64,000 nucleotides of DNA from Siderastrea radians (lineage: Eukaryota > Cnidaria > Anthozoa > Scleractinia > Rhizangiidae). The notes below the pieces were generated by a model, which worked only from the letters and a program-made list of their open reading frames with translations, was not told the DNA's origin and did not search any database. A program made the position numbers and the translations under genes. Position 1 is the stretch's first letter. Each line of letters starts with the position of its first letter. The stretch covers positions 68,625,376 through 68,689,375 of the forward strand of contig OZ024890.1 in the NCBI GenBank assembly GCA_964017195.1, in the 5' to 3' direction. Below are positions 59,136 through 64,000 of the stretch, piece after piece.

Positions 59136-60015
59136 TTTCAGCTACTTTTTCCCACTATTTTGGAAATTAAATTTGAATGAGTCAGAGATATTTTCCGACT
59201 ATAGCAACCATTAAGAGAGAAAAATTAAACAACCACCTACAAAGGTGATACTAAGCCATTACTCCAGCTGCGTCATTTGCATGGCATTGTCTAAAAATTA
59301 ATATTGTTTATAGCTATGCTTTAACTTATTTGACGGGGAACAGGTTAATAAACGAACATATACAACTCTTAAAATAACGTGGGGCAGTATAGGATGTTGA
59401 CTGAACCTCACGCTGCTTTTGTGACCCCTAACTTACGTTAAATTAAATAGGGTTTAATTCTAAGCTCTGACTCTAATTTCATTTTACTCTTCAAAAAGAA
59501 TTTTTTTTTAAGGTTCTTGCTGCAGGATTCAAGTTAATTTGCATCTCTGGTCCGACCCCTGCTGTGTGGTACTCTGAAAAAAAGGTAAAAAAACTCGTAA
59601 GCTAATTTCAATAGCTCTACGTTTTCGGAGAAATGCAGTCATCTTGTTGCGCTCAAGTCAAGAGTGAGAACAATCTAAAATTCCATTTTGTGTAAATTCT
59701 TATAACGCACGGCATAAAGACAATCAACTGAACGTTACCTTTTCGTGGGATTTTGTCAAAATCAAGGGTCCATTTTTTAATTATGGGCTCCTGTCAAAAA
59801 ACAGTGTAAGACCACCTTTTAACCACTAACTTAAAGGACAATCTCGTATTGGGCCTGATCAGCTATGCAGCTATTTTTTTTATCTTAAAACACAATAATC
59901 CGACTAGCCCTTTAATAGAAGACAAATATTTTATTGTACTGTAGTAATCGAAAGTTGGCTACTACTGTACAATACCCTGCAATAGATACAAAAAATTGTT
60001 CAAAGTGACGAGGAC

Positions 60016-60341
60016 TCACCTTCTTCCTTCTTTCTTTCTTCCTTTTTTCTCCATTCTTTGCCATCTTCTGATCTTCCTCAAAGTCTTTTCGTTCCAGGCC
60101 TCTATCAAGCTAGTCGATGACAAAAGTAGTTCTGCCCGTGACGCGTTCTCATACCCGCCAATCAGGAAGACCTTTCCAGTCCCGAGTGACGGGCAGGTTG
60201 AGTTGGTGTTGCTCCTAATCGTCAAACGCTGCCCCTTATGGATGGTGACGTTGTTTTGTTTGAATACCCTTCCAACTCTTCCGCGAACAATTGTTCCTTT
60301 GTTCTCCACTCTTTCGATCAGAACCACTTTGAATTTGATGA
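60016..60341 (-). CDS. NTR (netrin-type) domain, C-terminal exon
   Basis: From acceptor ATTTTTCAG to the stop at 60016. The exon reads VIKFKVVLIERVENKGT, ... HKGQRLTIRSNTNSTCPSLG, GTGKVFLIGGYENASRAELL and SSTSLIEAWNEKTLRKIRR. This is the second half of an NTR module: the C-x(2)-L-x(2)-G...YL(I/L)xG strand and the final hydrophobic-x-x-W helix seen in netrins, TIMPs, secreted Frizzled-related and WFIKKN proteins. It ends in a Lys/Arg-rich tail. NTR modules lie in secreted proteins that bind proteases or growth factors. The rest of the protein must lie upstream (higher coordinates), partly outside the window. Confidence 0.75.
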
Positions 60342-60467
60342 CTGAAAAATACCAGAAATTTTAATACAAGAACTAAAACCAGCGGATCAACACTTCTTTC
60401 TTCGTCTTCCTGCTCAGTAGGTGTGATAAAAGTAAAATTTACACAAGTTCTCGACCAAACCGGCAGC

Positions 60468-60545
60468 TCAGTTGCCTTCATATGAATGGTCACATTTCAG
60501 GATTTCATTTACAAACTCAAATGTTAGAACATAAGCACTACAAGA
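60468..60545 (-). repeat. Dispersed ~105-bp repeat, inverted copy
   Basis: Reads TTCATATGAATGGTCACATT, TCAGGATTTCATTTACAAAC and CAAATGTTAGAAC, the reverse complement of the 43715-44250 unit. Confidence 0.6.
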
Positions 60546-61105
60546 ATGTACTAATCGACAGCTTTCCTATTATAGGTCAAGCTTTGGGACTTCGTCCCTG
60601 AATTCAAGTGTTAAACCACAATAAATTGCACCAAACCTGAGTGTACAATTATCACGATGATCACTTTGCACTTGAAAGGCTTCACTTATGATTTCATTCA
60701 GAGACGTACATATTTCAGTGTACTGACAAGACTCCGTGTTAAGTCTGCAGCGTTTTGCGTTTTCCAAGTACGTACGTGACCTTAGTTCAAATTACAACCA
60801 AAAAACACACAATGGCGCATCTCAATCATACCATTGAGGATATACCGAATTTAAAACCAATGTACAATCCGTACCCTTTAGCCAAGATCAGGGCTCTTAA
60901 AGACAAAAGGATAGCTCCATGGCTTAAGCCCCCATCGCATTACTCCAGGGCTTCACGGAACCAAAATCATCATTTTTGTCGGGACTGCAAGCAGAAAAAA
61001 ACTTTTGGCTTCGGCCTCCACAGAAAGGAACTTCCTCCCCTAATCCTCCCTTAAGATCCTGATCAGTCCATAAAGGTGCAAATTATACGGAGACATTTGC
61101 CTTAC

Positions 61106-61183
61106 CATAGTCGTACTGTCTGTTGATATAGAGGTTGTAGTCAGCTTGAGGTCTTCCCTGGCACCCGTCGTAATCTACACCCC
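61106..61183 (-). CDS. NTR-domain gene, penultimate exon
   Basis: A 78-base exon between acceptor CAATTTAG and donor ACTATG|GTAAGG encodes GVDYDGCQGRPQADYNLYI and NRQYDY. It ends with one base of a split codon and joins the exon at 60341 in frame as ...QYDYVIKFKVV, giving the first strand of the NTR module with its leading cysteine. Further 5' exons were not identified up to 64000. Confidence 0.65.
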
Positions 61184-61189
61184 CTAAAT

Positions 61190-62120
61190 TGTACAAAGGA
61201 AAGACAAATATTTATCTGCTTATCGATCAAAGAGCGCTTTTTCAATGATTTTGTTGTGCGTTTTCTCATGACTTGGGAAACCACTTAGACCACTTTACCT
61301 AACCAATCACAGCACATGTTCTGTTTTCATCTTCAACTTCGAAGGATTGAAGCCAATGAAGGACGTGACTTGGTTCTCGTGCTACCGCACATGGCACGAC
61401 CGTTTTCATGGGTGGCACGAATTCTAATTGGCTTCCTTTAATTTGTTGTTTGCGATTTCTGTGAACGTTATATTAAATCGACCTGTGCGAAGTGCAATAG
61501 TTTGTATGCAGTAACCCAGTAGCGCGTATATAGCCATAAAAATGGAAACTTTAAACGGGGCTATCTCTCCTTTTTTAGTATTACGTTAAAGAGCTAAAAG
61601 ACATCTTGGAATCAAAAGAAACAAACTATGATCCAGTTTTGTTTAGTTTTCTGAAACTATGAATAAGAGTCTGTCGATGGTTTGGATGGAAACGGATTAC
61701 AACTTGTAAAACTTCTTCCCGTGTGTTTTCGAAAAATCGCTACAAACTGTTCAAGTTCTCTTCTCCCCTCGAGAAAATCACTCGATATCGTCTTTGTGGT
61801 GTTCTAGGAGAATTTCGTGTACGACAAAAGAAATCATTTTAATTTCACCACAGTTTTGACTTCCAAAAATCCCCATGTGGTAGTAGTGCTGACTTAACCC
61901 TTTAAGCCCTGATATGAAAATGCATTATTCTCTTAGCTTTTCTTCATACAATTCTGATGGAACTAGTAAGGAGAATGTCTAAACATCACGACATGTCATC
62001 CTTGGTGATCACTTCCTTTATTCTCATCACTTAAATGTTTAAACAAGTAGTGATGGTGTAAAGAGAATCTATTTCCGTCACTGTTAGGGGAGGTTAAAGG
62101 AACAGTGGACGATTGCCTAT
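61190..62120. other. No supported exon
   Basis: AT-rich, probably intronic to the NTR-domain gene. Nothing recognised. Confidence 0.4.
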
Positions 62121-62125
62121 CAAAT

Positions 62126-62455
62126 TGTTTGCTTATCATTGTATACTTATAGTTACATACTTTATGGTCGTTGTATAAATTCTAATGATAATATCGTTTT
62201 TACTTGAAAGTGTGGTATTTTGATTATCGTGTAAGGTTGGGCATCATTTCAGGATAAGGTGCAAAGGTCGTGGGCGTTAAAGTAAACAGATTTATAATAT
62301 TTGTTTGCTTATCATTGCATACATGATCATTGTTTAAATTTCACGATAATCCTTTTTCACTTGAAAATGTGGTATTTTGATTCGGCATCCGTCTAAGGTT
62401 GGGTAACATTTCAGGATAAGACATTATAAGCACATGGGCGTAAAAATAAACTTCT
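62126..62455. repeat. Diverged ~175-bp tandem duplication
   Basis: The two copies (from 62126 and 62301) share TTGTTTGCTTATCATTG, TTTTTACTTGAAAGTGTGG / TTTTTCACTTGAAAATGTGG, ATTTTGATT, AAGGTTGGGCATCATTTCAG / AAGGTTGGGTAACATTTCAG and GGATAAG, in order. Confidence 0.75.
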
Positions 62456-62589
62456 GGTTTTTAATGAGGGGCTTAATCTTCTTCCTCCCAAGACCGCAAA
62501 GCTGAAATTGGACAAGTTTCAGAATTTCTACTAAGGGGACAGTCAAGAAACAAACTGCACGACAATAAAAAAATTCACGGAAATTTGCT

Positions 62590-62960
62590 TGCTTTCATTT
62601 TAATGGTTCGGGGAGAGTACCGGCAATGTAGAGTGTAATAAGCAGTAGCGCAGGGAAGAATTTCTCATTAGCTTTCATTTAAATGGTCACACTTTGGTCA
62701 CACTTTAAGATTTCGTATGCAGACCAAAAAGTTCAAACATGGTGTACAGCGTAATAAATAGTACTTTGGGATTTTGTACTGGGGATTTGAAAAAAAAATT
62801 ACACATCTTGTACCGCAAAATAGAAAAGGAAGTCTAAGAAATTACTTCTTCAGTGGCTTTCATTATAATCGTCACACTTTAAGATTTCAACTGCGAACCA
62901 CCTTGTACAGTATTATAATCAACTCTACGGAAATGCACTACTGTACAGAAAGTTTTAAGT
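62590..62960 (-). repeat. Dispersed ~105-bp repeat, about three inverted units
   Basis: GCTTTCATTTAAATGGTCAC, ACACTTTAAGATTTCGTATG, GTACAGCGTAATAAATAGTA and then GGCTTTCATTATAATCGTCA recur, the reverse complement of the 43715-44250 units. Confidence 0.65.
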
Positions 62961-64000
62961 ACATGACATAGGTAAGATTTCCTCTACAGATTCAAAAGTT
63001 GGAAGAATTTTCATGAAACTGGTAGTTGAACCTGGGAAACTAAAAAAACGATTAAGATAAGGAAAAAAGGTGTTAAATTCGAATGTGGATGCTACACTGT
63101 AACTAAGGAAAATACGTACTTCCGATCTACGTAATGATACTACAGTATGCTGTCAGGCCAAACTCGAAATTAAGTGGCCGTGTCGTTCTGTCACCGCAAA
63201 AACATAATGTTGATGATTAATTGTGCTTTTGCAAATTTCAAGAACATCTGCTTGATGATTAGAGATTTTTATCGAATTTTTAAGGATCCTTGAGGAAAAA
63301 ATGAACTGTGCTCGGAAAAGGATCCTCTTCATACACTTCTCGAGCAATTCAAAAAATTTGAGTTAAGTCTATGAAGGAATTCCAGTTTTATTGGTTGTTA
63401 ATCTTAACCATTTCCGGCAATAAATTGGAACAAGTTTGTAAAGTATACTTTTAGCGAGAAGTCCAGAAAACTGTGACAAATCATGCATTTTTAAAAATAT
63501 AATTTTATATAAAGTGAGAAAATTAACACAATGCCAAGCTGACATATTTGTAACTTACGTTTCTGGAAAATATTCCAACCACATCGACTGAATTAGACGA
63601 ATGTGAAGGATCGCGAAGAGAGATTAATGCAGAAGTAATAAGCTTTTTTCAAAGATAAACGCCCCTTAAACCACCTCACATGATAATGTCTGTCTAAACA
63701 ACAAAAACAAATAACTAAACTGGTCCCAGTTAAAATTCAGTCCCAAAAATACGGTTTATTTTGCGGTTACCCGGTAATAAAGTTACGTTCCGTGTGGTCA
63801 GTAATATAAACAAACTGCGTTTGAGTAATTAATTAACCGAACGTGTGTCAAGTTGTTTTTTTTAACTTGGCATAATCTCAACTTTCGAAGCTTCCTATTT
63901 CTTCATGTAAATGTCTTATCTTTTCATTATTTAGTCAAAGTATCCGATAAAATCGTTTCAGCCGTTCATGTCCTTAAGGCCAAAATCTTAAGTCTTTATC
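62961..64000. other. No supported gene
   Basis: AT-rich, non-coding to the end of the window. Confidence 0.45.

Noticed and set aside
60755..61054. 99-codon plus-strand frame
   Set aside because: Lies in the intron between the two NTR-gene exons, on the opposite strand, with no domain or splice context of its own.

Overview
The window reads as eukaryotic, repeat-rich, gene-poor DNA. It is AT-rich, has interrupted genes with GT-AG splice sites, and carries many short inverted-repeat DNA elements, a LINE remnant, a hAT transposon and a long satellite. A secreted pentraxin, an NTR-module protein and the style of the dispersed repeats fit a cnidarian, most likely an anthozoan such as a stony coral. 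That placement is an inference from gene and repeat style, not from a search.

Layout. 1-12.2 kb: mostly non-coding, with degenerate GC-rich minisatellites (1.48-2.1 and 3.75-4.0 kb), a 469-bp inverted-repeat element (6.5-7.0 kb), two phase-compatible candidate exons (4926-5105, 7716-7804) and a LINE 3' remnant (9755-10576, minus). 12.4-13.3 kb: a single-exon gene for an unrecognised 287-residue protein. 13.3-23.3 kb: non-coding, with at least three clear MITE-like elements (18073-18299, 19716-20085, 22871-23271) and one weaker one (17180-17800). 23.7-26.6 kb: two tandem copies of a ~1.4-kb repeat, each opening with a ~108-bp foldback and separated by (TA)n. 26.66-31.04 kb: a 4.38-kb hAT transposon inserted in a (TA)n run. 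It carries an apparently intact transposase exon and, on the same strand, a multi-exon F-box/LRR gene fragment. 31.07-43.30 kb: a 12.2-kb satellite with a 379-bp period, which I read as a tandemly amplified MITE (272-bp core with inverted ends plus 107-bp linker), flanked on both sides by (TA)n.

43.7-64 kb: a degenerate ~105-bp minisatellite with relatives at five other places in the window; (GAAA)n; a minus-strand pentraxin gene (exons between 44.7 and 47.1 kb) with one frame-breaking base loss; two minus-strand single-exon genes (47.6-48.5 and 54.1-54.7 kb); a 1.37-kb inverted-repeat transposon with a 7-8-bp target duplication (49.37-50.74 kb); a 697-bp element packed with 17 copies of ATCGAT (56.14-56.84 kb); and the last two exons of an NTR-domain protein (60.0-61.2 kb, minus).

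There is no operon-like cooperation between genes. The unifying theme is repeat biology: several element families with different target-site lengths (TTA, TTAA, 5-8 bp), and (TA)n runs acting as insertion sites and as the borders of an amplified MITE satellite. Three single-exon proteins (12.4, 47.6 and 54.1 kb) end in a similar short Ile-x-x-Trp-Leu tail and may belong to one undescribed family.
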